From contig NC_091050.1 in the NCBI RefSeq assembly GCF_963966145.1, positions 13,454,001-13,518,000 of the forward strand: a DNA stretch of 64,000 nucleotides, written 5' to 3'. Positions within the stretch are counted from its first letter, which is position 1, and each line of letters opens with the position of its first letter. Origin of the DNA: Tenebrio molitor. Its lineage: Eukaryota > Arthropoda > Insecta > Coleoptera > Tenebrionidae. Positions 48,401 through 56,800 of the stretch are shown here, in pieces. Made by a program: the position numbers and the translations under genes. Under the pieces are notes generated by a model that was not told the origin of the DNA, ran no database searches, and worked only from the letters and a program-made list of their open reading frames with translations.

Positions 48401-51400
48401 AATGGATCCGATTGTGGCCGCGGTTAAATTGAAGTCACATGATCGATGCCGGTTTTCATCAGCGCGTCAAATATGATAAGCAGGCGGTGGAGTGTCGGCG
48501 AAAATTGGGTTTTTGTGAGGCCGGAGGCGGTTTTCCCGCCCGCCGCCGCCCACCGACCGGACTAATTTCGAAGGCGACTTTTTCCGACGGACTCGGTGTC
48601 ACGCCACGGACAAATCCGACACGGGAAAGATAAAGGGGGCGCATGTAACGTGTGACGGCATTACAAAACGGGGACGCAGAAAACCCTCACTAATGAGTTC
48701 ATATTTCACCGACGCCATTAATCAATGGGGGGCGGCGGGGGTGGATGCGACGGCCGCCGGTGCAGCAGTAATTGTAGCAATGCAGGACGGCAACTAACAA
48801 GGTTTAAACGATCACAATGCGATCTGCTGTTTTACGTTTTGTAATTATCCTCCGTTTTAAAAAGGAGCAGCGAGTTGTTCCAGGATTTTTAAACGAGCAC
48901 CGAGACGGTAATTTTCATTTGCTCGACCGGGGTATTTACGGCTAAATTGGGACTACGGCAAAGTTTTAGTTCGTGTAATTTTTAAATTGAATTAGCCAAG
49001 TAATGGACAAAGGCTTGTCTCTTCCCAATTCAAAACTCTATTTTTCCTTTGACGACAAATTTAAATAAAAGAAAAAAGTCAACTGATGCAGAAATGGTGG
49101 ATGCGCCAGGCAATAGCATTTTTATGAAGTCTTTTCAATGTCTGTGTTTTATGGTTTTTTATTGTTTATTACTTTAGTACTCACTACTGCTACTCACAAT
49201 TTACCGATCGTTCCAATAAATTTATTTATGTCTTCGCTGTTGTTTTCTTTGATTTTAATGCTCCATTTCCATAATTACTATTTCCCCTGGCACGAGGTTC
49301 CATTTTGCTCCTAGACACTTTTTTGCTTTTCTCTATATTTTCTTATCCCCTGTTCCTATTTCAATTCCTATGATTTAACATGAAACAGCCACATATCTAA
49401 GAGAATAGGCAAGGTTTGTTTTTAGAAATGTTTATTTTCTTATTTTTTCTCAAATTTTTGTAAAATATAATTTTTTTATGCACCCTTAATGAAAACAATA
49501 ATTTTACGTACTCAAAAGCGGACGAAAAGTAACTCTTTTTTGGACGCACTTTTTCTGCGCTGATCGTGCCGCCATTTGTTGGTCTGTTTAGTAAGTTAGC
49601 AACGAAACCGACAAAACTGATAATTGTAAATTTCTAGTTGGCAAGCTGATAACAAATATGTACTATTAAAAAATTGTTGTATTTATTAATAAATTTATTT
49701 ATTTGTCTTTTGATTTGTATTTCGTGCCATCGCCTAAAAAATTTAGTGTGCACCTCCGCCAAAAAGTACCTTTCGTCCTCGTCTGTTTCAAGCCTCGGCT
49801 GCGCCTCGGACGAAAAAGATGCACTTTTTAGCCTTGATACACAAATAACTATCTTTTTTTCATTCTACATTAGAAATTAATTTTTTCACGTTTTCCTGTG
49901 TAGTAATAAATATTAGCACAGGGTTGTTATACTTGTAAATGATTGTGCCATCGCAGTTGGCGTTGAAAATCACACAAATTTTGGATGTGCCGCCAGCCTC
50001 GCAACTTTAGAAAAACTAGTAAACAGATTTCCACTACCGTCAGTATCGCCATCTATCGGCGATACTAGTCTCACTCATGTTATGAGGCTTGCGGCACATC
50101 AAACTACGTCACCAACGCCAACTGCGATGGAACAATCATTTATAATAACCCTGTATAAGCGAGGCATTAATTTGTTTCTATTTTTTTATTTCTATTTCAA
50201 TTAGCCCTTCCTCCTTTGCCTGTAAAAGTTTTTGTTTTATTCCCATTTTGTTTCACTGCTGAAAGCTTGGCAAGCAAGTTTAGCGCAGAAATGGTGGATG
50301 CGCCGGGCGAGAGCTGGCCCAGATTACTCTTGCACCGGTTTAAGCACGCAAACTTTGCAGTACCTCCCGAATTAATACCTAAAGTACTAATAACTTGATC
50401 CAATGAGGAGTAGTTACGCCGCAGCCAATATTCGAACGATGCTCGTTCCGGGATCGACGTCGGGGCGTCCGGATCGATCCGGCCAAGAAGATTAATATTT
50501 CTTTTGTTCGCCTATTTAGTGCAGTCGGCTCTAAATTTTCCTTTGTCCGCGAAAAGGCCGCAACATTGCAGTACACTTGAACGTGGAGAGCTTTGTTTCT
50601 GCCCAGGTCTTCGCGAGCACTCGCCCCGAGAGTCTCGACGCACTGCACCAAGAGCTCTCCAATTTCGAATTTGAATCCGTCCGGCGGCGGCGTCATTTTC
50701 GTCGTCCGACTCAAGGCCGATCCCTTCGGACAAATTACAAAAGAAATCTCCAGGTCGCGACACCGCCTAAAAACGCTCCTGGAAGCACGAACTCGTTACC
50801 AGGCTTTTGTTGCCGGTGAAGTGATTAAATCCAACGTCAAAGCTTCATTAATGAATAGAATGTGTCGTGCAAAGACATGAAATAATTTCCATTTTGTTGA
50901 CGCCAGTCTCATTGTGTCTAATTACAAAAGGGCGAGACCTGAAGTTTTCGAAAAATTTCCACCTCGATCGTCGCCACTAAGAACCGACGGGATGATTTAA
51001 GGGGCGGCGTTACTGCCGTCTCTGCACCTCGAAATTGTTTATTCTTGTGTTCTCGAACCGTGTGCATCGCGATATCATCAATCTTTCTCGATTGAAATAT
51101 GGTCGGCGGGTTTATTGGGAAAAAATGTCAACTGCGACGTGTATATTTAGCAGATTTCGATACTTCCATTACGATATTTCAATTTTTTAATTGCAAGCGA
51201 CGTCAAAAATCTGACACCCCTCCGTCAGATGCGGTTTCTTGCGCTTGTGTCGACGTTTCCATTATTAATTATCTAATGGATTAGGCAACCGGTGAAACAG
51301 ATTAACTCCGGTCTTTGTCCAGGTACAATGGTGGAATAGCAATAGATAAAATAGTACATAATGCGCTTAAAAATGGACGGACCATTGTTTACTGACAGCC

Positions 51401-53882
51401 ATTATTTGGAATAAATCAGTCGGGAGTAACAAAGACCGCGGATTGCTTGCCTGCATTAGTGACAAAGCAAATAGGCCGTGTTTACTGGAGTAAAAATGCT
51501 TCTGTTGTTGTTGTTGTTGTAAATGACGAAAATAACCGTCGCCATGGTTATTATAACCACTACATTGACTTGTTTGCACTGTTTAAAAGATTTTTTTTTT
51601 TCGAAAAATGGTGACCCACATTTTCTAAATTAACCTGATCGATGTATTGCGTTGATGTCGTTGGAAATAGGAAATTTTGTAAAGTACTATCGTGACCGCA
51701 TTTAGGTACATTCTGCTATTAAATGGACAACTCTTTTTTTTTTATCGGAACGTCTTCGTAATTGACTGGATCACTGTTTTTAGGTCTGCTTTTGTTGGAA
51801 CCTTCGCTTCTTAATATACAATTAGTCCAGTTTATTGTTGGTGGTATAAGTGTCTCAGATGAGCTGGAAATGGCACATAATTGGCCTTATTCTCTTTCCC
51901 TTCGTTTTTTCTTTGTCCACACTATTGAACAAATTTTTCGTTTGAAAACACAACGAGCCACACGTTTGCACGAGTGGACCGCAATTATTAATTTGTGGGT
52001 TTTCGCTTAACAACATTTTTCTAAGACGTTTATTGTTTTTGCTTGTTACCTTCGGGTCGAAGACTTAAAAGGAAGTTTTGAAACATAAATAAGTAATTTG
52101 TTGTAATATGATAATTAAATCAAAAATATTTGCGCAGCTCGTCAAGACAACAATGTTGTTTCAGTTATGAAACAGTTAAACATTTCTACTTACATTAAAT
52201 AATATATTCGTTTTCTGTTTAGTAATGCTATTCATTATTCACGACCGTGAGTAATTAGTATCGTAAAAACACTACCCCATTCTACTCGCCTGTCATGGCT
52301 GTTACCAACTCAGATTAAGTATTACAAATAACCTTGTGAGTACAACTATCATTAGAAGCTCTTCTAATTCTATTCCTAGTCTTAGAAGAATTTTCGAATT
52401 TGTGCTTTAGTCTGGCATTTCGTAATTATTTTAAAACAACAACAAAACAACAAAAATAATACATGTGAAGTACACAAAAGGCAAAATATCGGGCCTTCAA
52501 ATAAATATATATTTAGAGTAGGCGTAGGCGACATTCTAATTCTGTTAACAGTGTAAAGTAATTTTTGTAAGTAACCAATTATTCTCCGGAGTTACACAGG
52601 TTACATAGTAAGCTTTTCCCAATTTCATATTGTCATATTCCGTGGAGGAGGAATAGGGAGAATGCACTACAAAAATTAAAAATATTTTCTAACCTAATTT
52701 TATTTCGTTAAAATGTTAGACGTCTCTTGTGTCATTTTCTACGCTGGAAAAATGTTGCAAACAATTGAATTTCCATAGGTTGCTCTAAATATAAATTAAT
52801 TTGAAGGCCCGTTATTTGAATGATTTTAGATAATTTGTTAGGACCGCGTGGAATTCGTCTTCCATGAGGAGCACTTTTCTTCAGCCACATCAAAGAGCCC
52901 TTTAGAGGATGCAAGTTTGCTAACAGTTCGACCACTAGACCGCACTACCATTACCAACAACCCTTATGCAACAGAACTCTAAATATATTGTTGCAATTAT
53001 ACTCCCTTTCAAGTGGACAGAGGTTTGGGCTACAAGAGCTTGTAGCAGTAAATTTTGACCAAAGTTAATAATCGCATTGAAATAGAGAGTTGGCGAGGAA
53101 AATTAAGAGGTGCTTTAAAATGGTTCGGAAAATTGTTGCATTCGTGCCAAGATCGTTTTTGTTTAAAGTTTTATTGGTTTGTCCTCTGCGTTACCACCGG
53201 CGCGAGGCATTCAGACACTTTTGCCCCAAACTAAAAACTTTTAATTAAAATCGAGTAGTACAATGTGGCCTTTAAAAGGGATCGAATTGCAGCACGTAAA
53301 GAGGAAGTTTGAAGTTTCGCGATCGCGAAAAGCTTGTTTATTCGCTCTGGGAAATATCGAATTTCGACGTATTCGCTGCCGCCCCCGTCAAAAATCGCAA
53401 TCCCTCATTGTCTCATAAAGAAAAATCCCGTTCTCATCTCCCCGCAGAAGTTGTAACGCGCCGACGAGAAGTCGTTGTTCCTAACGAGATTCCGGCTTAT
53501 CGCGCCAACTTAATTTACGCCGCCGCCCCTCCGGCCACCTTCGCCGTGTTTATCACCGCCCCTTGTCCGGATCAAAAAGTACTTGACCCGAAAGCGGGCC
53601 GATTATGATGGATGGCAGATGGAGAGCGAAGCCACTGTTGACGTTCAGTCATTCGAAAATTGATTAATAGGCGCGTGTCCCCGCGCCGCCCCCTCCGCCA
53701 AACGCACACTCCAATCAAGGCGTCGATTTGTTGCAGATATCCGACGATGACCGCATGTCGCTGACGACGGCGGTGTCCGACGAGGATGACGGCGAGAGCG
53801 TTATGAACTCGCCGTACAAGGCCAAGCAGACTGGGACTGCGGCGGCATCGTTCAACTGCACCGGAGCCGTGAGGAAAGCGGG
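24305..53882 (+). CDS. sif: Still life (SIF), Tiam-family Rac guanine-nucleotide exchange factor, N-terminal 874 residues
   Basis: Twelve coding exons: 24305-24411, 29483-29667, 29723-29841, 31026-31224, 31273-32176, 32277-32487, 32631-32787, 32860-32916, 32972-33155, 33206-33427, 37618-37750, 53737-53882. Together they make 2624 nt with consistent phase at every GT-AG junction. The protein opens MGNKLSCSCAPL, an N-myristoylation-type start with Cys residues suited to palmitoylation, then a WH1/EVH1 domain (about residues 36-137), a long Ser/Thr/Gln-rich linker, and conserved blocks such as SPPSDNVLFDNQCYATTPSS and RSPWDSLPSLRQDSSLNDSG, which I recognise from Drosophila Still life. The pre-PH block ends at AVRKAG in phase 2. 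PH, RBD, PDZ and DH domains must lie to the right of the window. SIF activates Rac at synaptic terminals (family knowledge). Confidence 0.95.
24412..24822. other. Start of sif intron 1
   Basis: Intron 1 runs 24412-29482 (5071 nt). Apart from the elements listed separately (24823-27718) I see no exon or conserved block in it; 27719-29482 is plain AT-rich sequence. Confidence 0.6.
24823..25319. mobile_element. Internally deleted DNA transposon, ACAGGGTGTTTTCGAAGTTG termini
   Basis: ACAGGGTGTTTTCGAAGTTG with AGGCGTT (left) is inverted as AACGCCTCAACTTCGAAAAC with ACCCTGT (right). It carries a minus-strand HTH-type frame (24948-25169), so it is a remnant of a coding element rather than an anonymous MITE. 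Confidence 0.85.
24948..25169 (-). pseudogene. Transposase N-terminal helix-turn-helix fragment (DUF4817-like), about 73 aa
   Basis: From the ATG at 25169 the frame reads MDVNQKYCQS..., then ENNELTDMLLIYGPCYQNAA, ASREYAERFSKRHQPVPRQF, INLVQRR. The pattern ELxDMxxxYG...A...YxERFxxRxxPxxxxFxxLxxR is that of the DUF4817 helix-turn-helix found at the N-terminus of many insect transposon proteins. It sits wholly inside the element at 24823-25319 and lacks a catalytic domain. Confidence 0.65.
25330..25677. mobile_element. MITE, ACAGGGTGATTTTGAAAG termini
   Basis: ACAGGGTGATTTTGAAAGTT with GTGCAGATATTTTAATCACG is inverted at the right end. Outer arms exceed 60 bp. The interior (AAAATGTGCCGAAATTTTAC with GAGGTTGT) is shared with the element at 38367-38780. 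Only ten bases separate it from the previous element. Confidence 0.85.
25678..26497. other. sif intron 1, AT-rich
   Basis: No supported feature. Confidence 0.4.
26498..26821. mobile_element. MITE-like element with 19-bp inverted ends
   Basis: TCAAGAGTGCTGTGGAATT at 26498 is inverted at 26803-26821 (AATTCCACAGAACTCTTGA), one mismatch. Confidence 0.5.
27249..27718. mobile_element. MITE, (A/C)CAGGGTGTTTCTGAAAT termini
   Basis: CCAGGGTGTTTCTGAAATAG with GTGCATTAATTTTAACTGG and GAACTCGTCAAAAGGAACAA is inverted at 27655-27718. Arms are about 65 bp. TTTAAC and GAACTCG words near the ends recur in the elements at 12296 and 38367. Confidence 0.85.
27719..29482. other. sif intron 1, 3' part
   Basis: AT-rich and plain. 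The acceptor for exon 2 is TATTTTCCAG|GCTG at 29481-29482. Confidence 0.45.
29483..29667 (+). CDS. sif: sif coding exon 2 (WH1/EVH1 domain, first part)
   Basis: Encodes (R)LWAEVFHVSASGAGTVKW, then QQVSEDLVPVNITCIQDSP, then ECVFHITAYNSQVDKILDVR and LVQP. The order of aromatic and hydrophobic strands fits a WH1/EVH1 domain. Flanking introns are phase 2 and phase 1; the following intron is only 55 nt. Confidence 0.92.
29723..29841 (+). CDS. sif: sif coding exon 3 (WH1/EVH1 domain, second part)
   Basis: Encodes GTRIGQASECFVYWKDPM, then TNDTWGLNFTSPIDAKQFRE and CC. WGLNFTSPIDAKQF is the EVH1 closing strand-helix (compare YGLNFxSxxxAxxF in Ena/VASP and Homer). Ends phase 0 at TGT|GTAAGT. Confidence 0.92.
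30273..30437. mobile_element. MITE related to the one at 21373-21493 (in sif intron 3)
   Basis: GTATTTCACGAATAATAATG with AGCCCGAC is inverted at 30410-30437. It contains AATGCAACCCACAATACATT twice in inverted orientation, the same word as in 21373-21493. The rest of intron 3 (29842-31025) has no other recognisable feature. Confidence 0.75.
31026..31224 (+). CDS. sif: sif coding exon 4
   Basis: Residues about 138-203: SPSFKFSRKASSSYSLKLEP, then a basic stretch KQKFKTKRKPL and REPQCTCMTAEQYARLRA. Basic/Ser-rich linker conserved with fly SIF (from memory). Starts phase 0, ends phase 1 at AGAG|GTGAGG. Confidence 0.92.
31273..32176 (+). CDS. sif: sif coding exon 5 (low-complexity linker)
   Basis: 904 nt, residues about 204-505. 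Mostly Ser/Thr/Gln/Asn-rich with TQT and TTS repeats, then a conserved acidic/His block around KSVDYSEIDMVREVDLRNAH, TLKRMLKPMPSAESPVTSPE and a His/Asn-rich end. No folded domain is visible. The open minus-strand frame across it is a GC-bias shadow. Confidence 0.9.
32277..32487 (+). CDS. sif: sif coding exon 6
   Basis: Encodes SSHEIGRGYPGRGLYLELE, then DLSPPSDNVLFDNQCYATTP and a Ser/His-rich end (...RHIHHQ). The SPPSDNVLFDNQCYATTPSS block is a SIF hallmark. Acceptor TTATAG|G, ends phase 0 at CAG|GTGAGA. Confidence 0.92.
32631..32787 (+). CDS. sif: sif coding exon 7
   Basis: Encodes NANNTPTPGSPTSRLLLEYE, then MHLRNTLAKGMDAESYSLHT and FEALLTQSMENL. Strongly conserved helix-like segment. Ends phase 1. 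Confidence 0.92.
32860..32916 (+). CDS. sif: sif coding exon 8 (57 nt)
   Basis: Short symmetric exon, phase 1 to phase 1, encoding EFAESLPGSTQRSPYPSRK. Skipping it would keep frame. Acceptor TTTGCAG|AAT, donor AAAC|GTGAGT. Confidence 0.9.
32972..33155 (+). CDS. sif: sif coding exon 9
   Basis: Encodes RPSSSASMNKSSTLPLSHRL, then an Arg/Asp/Glu-rich stretch (RDRDRERDG ... REREKERERERG) and YLSDHNS. Highly charged, probably helical. Ends phase 2. Confidence 0.9.
33206..33427 (+). CDS. sif: sif coding exon 10
   Basis: Encodes FSSRCASCIGESSRAQWFRH, then SDGWRSGSSNFGSGQTLPQG and HKRSPWDSLPSLRQDSSLND. CxxC (CASC) and the PWDSLPSLRQDSSLNDSGYK block are diagnostic of SIF. The 50-nt intron before it ends in GGTTGTAG|C. 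Confidence 0.92.
33428..33696. other. sif intron 10, 5' part
   Basis: Intron 10 spans 33428-37617 (4190 nt). This first part has no feature. Confidence 0.5.
33697..34345. mobile_element. MITE, ACAGGGTGTCCCC-terminus, long imperfect palindrome
   Basis: Ends ACAGGGTGTCCCC and AGGGACCTCCTGT. Inner arms ACACCAAATTAAATGGTTGT and ACAACCATTTAATTTGGTGC are also inverted. The length is about 650 bp. Minus-strand frames inside have no recognised domain. Confidence 0.7.
34346..35161. other. sif intron 10, AT-rich
   Basis: No supported feature. Confidence 0.4.
35162..35523. mobile_element. Deleted Tc1/mariner-like element, ACRGTCGCGAGC termini
   Basis: Left end ACGGTCGCGAGCGTCAAATC with TTGATCGTCAAGGTCATTTT; right end AAAATGACCTTGCCGACCAA with AATTTACTGCTTATGACTGT. 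Same family as 22556-22797, but it retains a helix-turn-helix remnant (35296-35400). Confidence 0.75.
35296..35400 (+). pseudogene. Tc1-type transposase helix-turn-helix remnant (34 codons)
   Basis: The frame reads MAPISYFNIVKIISLIETDV, then SEATVATQLGLPKS and a stop. It matches the first HTH of Tc1-like transposases (IVxLIExGxSxxxVAxxLGxSxS). It is inside the element whose ends match 22556-22797, which ties that MITE family to a Tc1-like source. Confidence 0.65.
35524..37617. other. sif intron 10, 3' part, GC-rich from 36.1 kb
   Basis: The first 500 bases are AT-rich, then GC rises and no transposon ends are seen. Frames open on the minus strand at 36406-36816 and 37053-37568 lack an ATG start or splice support. 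TATTCCTTCCAG| at 37617 is the acceptor of exon 11. Confidence 0.4.
37618..37750 (+). CDS. sif: sif coding exon 11
   Basis: Encodes (R)GMFDRQDSLRSDYMSDRE, then SSRYGIVQQASIESADSRLC and YLTSSE. Begins with one base completing Arg from exon 10 and ends phase 0 at GAG|GTAAGT. Confidence 0.93.
37751..38366. other. Start of sif intron 11 (37751-53736, 15,986 nt)
   Basis: Moderately GC-rich unique sequence with no exon seen. Confidence 0.5.
38367..38780. mobile_element. MITE, ACAGGGTGTTTTTGAAATG termini
   Basis: ACAGGGTGTTTTTGAAATGC with GTGCACAAATTTTAACCACG is inverted at 38724-38780. The interior is a second large palindrome centred near 38577 (CACCCTGTATATCAT). It shares CGAGCTACTGGCTTC with the element at 25330. 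Confidence 0.85.
38801..38910 (+). repeat. Dispersed repeat family (copy 1 of 3)
   Basis: Shares AATGAAAACGGTA, AGCGGACGAAAAGTAACTCT, TGGCGCCATCTGTT and TTTAGTAAGTTAGC with copies at 49480-49626 and 58502-58650, all in the same orientation. Probably fragments of one transposon. Confidence 0.75.
38911..43066. other. sif intron 11, GC-rich unique stretch
   Basis: Little repeat content. One copy of the 16-mer GGCGGATGCGCCGGGC is at 41492. 42.3-43.0 kb precedes the candidate alternative exon and may hold its promoter; no TATA box could be assigned. Confidence 0.4.
43067..43540 (+). CDS. Probable alternative first coding exon of sif (158 codons), or start of a nested gene
   Basis: From ATG 43067 the frame reads MVESNSTCSNKCGRVCNGEP, then SKRRRHKTVHFGDNLLLQVC, ... 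MEPNVQQLFSFIETVLSAWV, EMDEKELQRKRYKKHCAKVK and a conserved-looking KLVGTRFLGNLRYRHMHWKG, ending ELFLRK at an AAG|GTAAAC donor in phase 0. sif exon 12 starts in phase 0, so direct splicing to 53737 would give an isoform that replaces the myristoylated WH1-containing N-terminus. K34-T-V-H-F38 fits the PP1-docking RVxF pattern and follows a KRRR basic patch. Codon use is strongly GC3-biased like the sif exons. I do not recognise the family, and a separate nested gene remains possible. Confidence 0.6.
43541..46279. other. sif intron 11, unique GC-rich sequence
   Basis: No exon, element or relic recognised. Confidence 0.4.
46280..47400 (+). repeat. Degenerate tandem repeat, unit about 0.3 kb, three to four copies
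   Basis: Successive units share ATTAAGCTC..TTTTGCATC, TAGAGTGxACCTTGTxxCCT, TTAATTAATTAAA followed by a T-run and ACGCACAxATTxAxxAA, then an AATGGYGGATGCGCCGGGCC block at 46780 and 47102 (322 bp apart). Units are diverged but colinear. Confidence 0.65.
47401..49479. other. sif intron 11
   Basis: GC-rich block at 48.1-48.8 kb. One copy of the 16-mer (GGTGGATGCGCCAGGC) at 49096. No exon seen. Confidence 0.35.
49480..49626 (+). repeat. Dispersed repeat family (copy 2 of 3)
   Basis: Copy of the family at 38801 and 58502, here starting GCACCCTTAATGAAAACAAT. It is longer than copy 1, with an extra GGACGCACTTTTTCTGCGCT insert shared in part with copy 3. Confidence 0.75.
49918..50154. mobile_element. 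MITE, ACAGGGTTGTTATA termini
   Basis: ACAGGGTTGTTATACTTGTA with AATGATTGTGCCATCGCAGT and TGGCGTTG is inverted as CCAACGCCAACTGCGATGGA with ACAATCATTTATAATAACCC and TGT. Length 237 bp. Confidence 0.82.
50155..53736. other. sif intron 11, 3' part
   Basis: A 16-mer copy (GGTGGATGCGCCGGGC) lies at 50293 and a short (TTG)6 at 51503-51520. The rest is unique sequence without coding support. Acceptor TTGTTGCAG| at 53736. Confidence 0.4.
53737..53882 (+). CDS. sif: sif coding exon 12 (last in window)
   Basis: Encodes ISDDDRMSLTTAVSDEDDGE, then SVMNSPYKAKQTGTAAASFN and CTGAVRKAG. This acidic block lies just before the N-terminal PH domain in SIF. Ends phase 2 at GCGGG|GTAAGT; the next exon is not found in the remaining 10 kb. 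Confidence 0.93.
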
Positions 53883-56800
53883 GTAAGTCCACCAGGGGTC
53901 GGTGTTTTGTTGGTCTTGGGGCCGAGTTACTTACGAGCTTATTTGCGGGAGACTTACGTAAGCTCCACCGGTTTGTTTATTTTCGAAGACCGCTTCGTTG
54001 ATTCGGGGGAGGGTGAGGTGTGCACGAGGACCATCGATAACGACGTTTGCTCGTTTTCTTGTAAACGAAAGGGGTTGATTGCATCGGGCTCGAGTCGGAG
54101 CTTTCGCTGCCAAAAAATCGAAAGCTCCACCAGAAATGCAAATACACCACACTGCAGGTGAGGAGGCGCTGTTTGGGAGATTTGCATAAGGAGCTTTCCA
54201 CCTGAAGTGATGCGACTTTTGCTGAATTTTGAAAAGCAATACTTGTCGATCACGATACTCGATGCGAGCTTTCGTCATACGAGAAGCTTTAAAAAACTAA
54301 ATCCGTCAGTCGTCAAAAGAAAACGCCACAAAAATTGCTTTCGTTTATTTTTTCTGCGCGTAGAATGTCAGATGAGTAATTTGTGGAATCTGTTGATTTC
54401 CAAGAGATAATATCTTAATTGTGCTCTGTTGCTTGATGGACCGTAATTATTGTTGATTGTTGTGTATTTGCTCAATTATGACTAGCCGAGATGGGAAACG
54501 TCTTTATCATCTCCATCGATTCAAAATCTCATTATTATTCAAACACAAAAGCTCGACTTAGTAGGCGCCACGCAAGGTCCGGGTTTGAGCGCCTCAACCG
54601 CCAGAGCTTAATGGTAACGATAAATCAGTCATAACAAATGTGAGCGCAATAAACACACAAAACGCAATAAAACGTAGCTTTCCATGAAATTATAACTGGG
54701 AAAGTTGCCGGTTGACGGCGCTTCTTCGGTCAAAGCTGGGTCGTTTCACCACCGGATTTTTCCGGTGTCGCGGGGATATTTTGTTGGGCACACCTAAACA
54801 AGCGTTGGCCGCCCCCGCGGGCAAAAAATCACAACGGCCGCCCGCTTCATTAAAGAGGCCCTGTTACGTGACGTCGATGGGCTCCGGAGGCGTTTAAAGC
54901 TGCCAAACTCCGACACGCTATCGTCGATTCTCCGTGCGAAGCTGCTCATTTACGAAACAATCGGTCGATTTGATGGAACGCCGCAGGTCCGGCACCAATA
55001 AAAAAGGATCTGGCACGGGGTGCCATAACAAGGCGACGCCCCTGATAATGGCCCGTCCATGTCCGGACTAATAGGCTCTCGGAGCGGTCACGTCCTTCGC
55101 CGGCCGAACTCCGGAGAAAGAAGTTTGACGTCTATAAAAACTCGCCGTCCACTGATTATTGCACGTCTAGGTATAAGTGCGCCTCTGACAAATTTCATAT
55201 CGTCGGGAGAATTTCCGGAAGTTGCGTAATAAAACCCCCCTTTCCAATCCCGGAGCGATATTTTGTTTTATGAAAGCGAGCCTGAAATATGTGTGCCGCA
55301 ACTATTACACGGACGGGGAAGTTGTCAACGTTAGTTGAATTAAATTACTTGTTACGCAAGTTGGGAGTAGGACGTGATGCGTGGGGGAGGAGACACCAGA
55401 ACACCACCCCGTCAATTACTGGACGCGGAAATATTAATAAACGCGGGACGCTGATAAATTTTATCAGTTTTAGAGCACAAATTAATTTCGTCCTTGTTTG
55501 CCCGAAAGCTGCACAAAAACATGGCGAAGCTATTTCCACAATAACGCTTTTGTTTAAATAAACGTTTAATCTCGCAAATTGATTTGAGCAAGAGTACTAC
55601 AACACATGTTGACTTTGCCTTTGGAGCGATAAATTTCAAGCGAGACGCAGAAAACTTGAGGAACTAATAGCCTGCAAATAAATTAAGTGGGGCAGAAGCT
55701 CCGCAATAATATGTCGTCGAGGGTGCCGTAAATATTGACCCTTTCTTGAATTTTCAGCTAATAAGGAGTGTATTTCGGTTGTCTCTTTCAATTCAGGTTC
55801 GTCCTGTTCCCTTGATTATGTCTGAAATTTTCGACGTCAAGGCGCTCCGCAGCGACACCGGAATTACTCTTACATCTCGGTCCGTTAAATTTATAATACT
55901 AAAATAAAATTCCCATCGGTACTTCGCTCCGCCAAGAGAACGTTATGTGGTTTAATTTAAAAAGAAAATGGAATTTTAATCCATCAGTCTCAATTTTAAT
56001 AACGTCGAATGCTCTGAAAGCAAGGTGTACTGTCTCGAAAATTTTTCATTAAACATCCAACGGCACCCCCACGATTTTTCGACGAAAATAATCGCCTTGA
56101 TGTAGCGATCTGAAGACGATAATTTCATTAACGACGGCAAATTGCCCCATTCATGGAGGGCGTATTGTTAATTTTTGTTTACCTAGAACTTCGTCAAAGC
56201 TTTATTCGATTTAATTATTGCGCCGAACAAAGGCGACTCCGATTCCCCTCATCAGCTCCAGAAAATCATCGACGACACTTCCTCAAATCCCACTTCTGAT
56301 CTTGGGTCATCCGTCGATTCAAATCGACGCCATTCATCACCGGCGCGACCGCGGTTTCTTTTCCCCGCCGCCCCCACGACCCACGAAATTAATGTGGCGC
56401 GGCGAAATTGATTGTATAAATAGGGGGCGGTTCGTCGGGGGGGGATGTGGCGATATTTTCGTATTAATCATCATCATTGTTAAGAAGCTTTGGCGCGGTT
56501 TAATCAACGAAAGCGAACTCGTTTATTGGAAAATTAATCATCGCCGACCCGAAATATGAAGTTTTTCCGTGGAGAATGAAGATACCGGCTTTATCGGCCG
56601 AAGAGCGATTACGCTTTCGCCGGAAATGCCTCGCAAGCTCGAATCAAACCGTTAATGTTTATGTCGTTGGAACGGGTCGTGTCTGCGAGTCCTTGTTGTC
56701 GATTTATATTCAGCATGTGCCATAACCGTAAAAACTCCACATCCTCGGCGAAGGATTAATCCGGGGCTCGCGTTCCGCTCGCTTTCTTGTTCTTTTTTTT

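Noticed and set aside
50379..50880. Overlapping open frames on both strands
   Set aside because: No ATG-splice structure or recognised motif; GC-rich intronic sequence.
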